NCBI RefSeq assembly: GCF_025370875.1
Contig: NZ_JAMXFD010000005.1
Location: 248,001 to 312,000, forward strand
From: Laspinema palackyanum D2c
Lineage (GTDB): Bacteria > Cyanobacteriota > Cyanobacteriia > Cyanobacteriales > Laspinemataceae
Length of the DNA stretch: 64,000 nt
Reading direction: 5' to 3'
Part shown: piece after piece, positions 63,926 through 64,000 of the stretch
Position numbering within the stretch: the stretch's first letter is position 1
Layout: the number at the start of each line of letters is the position of its first letter
Program-made: the position numbers and the translations under genes
Notes under the pieces: model-generated
The model's input: only the letters and a program-made list of their open reading frames with translations
Told to the model about the DNA's origin: nothing
The model's database searches: none

Positions 63926-64000
63926 ACCACTGATTTCACGGATTTGCACTGAAGGAATATTTACACGATGGGGGATGAGGATTGCTAAGTTCGAGGATTA
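63926..64000. other. Window end, nothing recognised
   Basis: 75 bases after the STAND gene with no feature seen. Confidence 0.5.

Overview
The window looks like chromosomal DNA of a filamentous, non-marine-picoplankton type cyanobacterium (Oscillatoriales-like; this placement is inference). Seen directly: very frequent HIP1 octamers (GCGATCGC), cyanophycin genes, psbO, a Psb28-family gene, PII (glnB) with an NtcA box, phycobilisome-type proteins, and several giant multidomain signalling proteins. No rRNA, tRNA, CRISPR array or intact insertion sequence was recognised.

Layout. 1-3.3 kb: cyanophycin synthetase (cut by the window edge) and cyanophycinase, both on the minus strand. 3.8-6.8 kb: trmD and two DUF1517 paralogues. 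7.0-9.6 kb: an Rpn/DUF4351-type gene with a truncated duplicate, 84-bp tandem repeats, a HigBA-like pair and a decayed DUF3368 toxin gene. 9.7-19.0 kb: a compact defence-like island made of a TPR-CHAT protein, an AAA ATPase plus DUF4435 pair (PARIS-like), a UPF0175/DUF3368 remnant, VapBC, and an unrecognised two-gene operon ending in a membrane protein. A 25-bp sequence ending in TTATAAT sits at each of the four junctions between these five modules. 19.2-24.7 kb: small membrane protein, Uma2 gene, MATE transporter, TspO-like protein, DUF1822 and a hypothetical.

24.8-31.2 kb: Ser/Thr kinase-WD40, a foldback repeat element, psbO, a very small ORF, a hypothetical and an RTX-like repeat protein. 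31.6-41.9 kb is mostly housekeeping: phosphoglucomutase, rdgB, glnB, psb28-like, HD protein, rpmF, queA, yraN-like, a lumenal pentapeptide protein and a 2Fe-2S ferredoxin. 42.3-48.0 kb: an operon of Ser/Thr kinase, two-repeat hypothetical and lone GvpL/F, then an orphan phycobiliprotein-like plus linker pair. 48.8-55.6 kb: one gene of about 2260 codons joining kinase, AAA, GAF, histidine kinase, receiver and nucleotide cyclase domains. 57.5-63.9 kb: an AAA ATPase and a STAND-type P-loop/transmembrane/double WD40 propeller protein in one operon.

How the parts may work together: the 7-19 kb island and the 57.5-63.9 kb pair look like threat-sensing or defence cargo (inference from families and architecture). 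The rest combines nitrogen storage and sensing (CphA/CphB, PII), photosystem II assembly (PsbO, Psb28) and large signalling proteins. The strongest candidates for something undescribed are the 17.0-19.0 kb operon and the repeated junction motif of the island.
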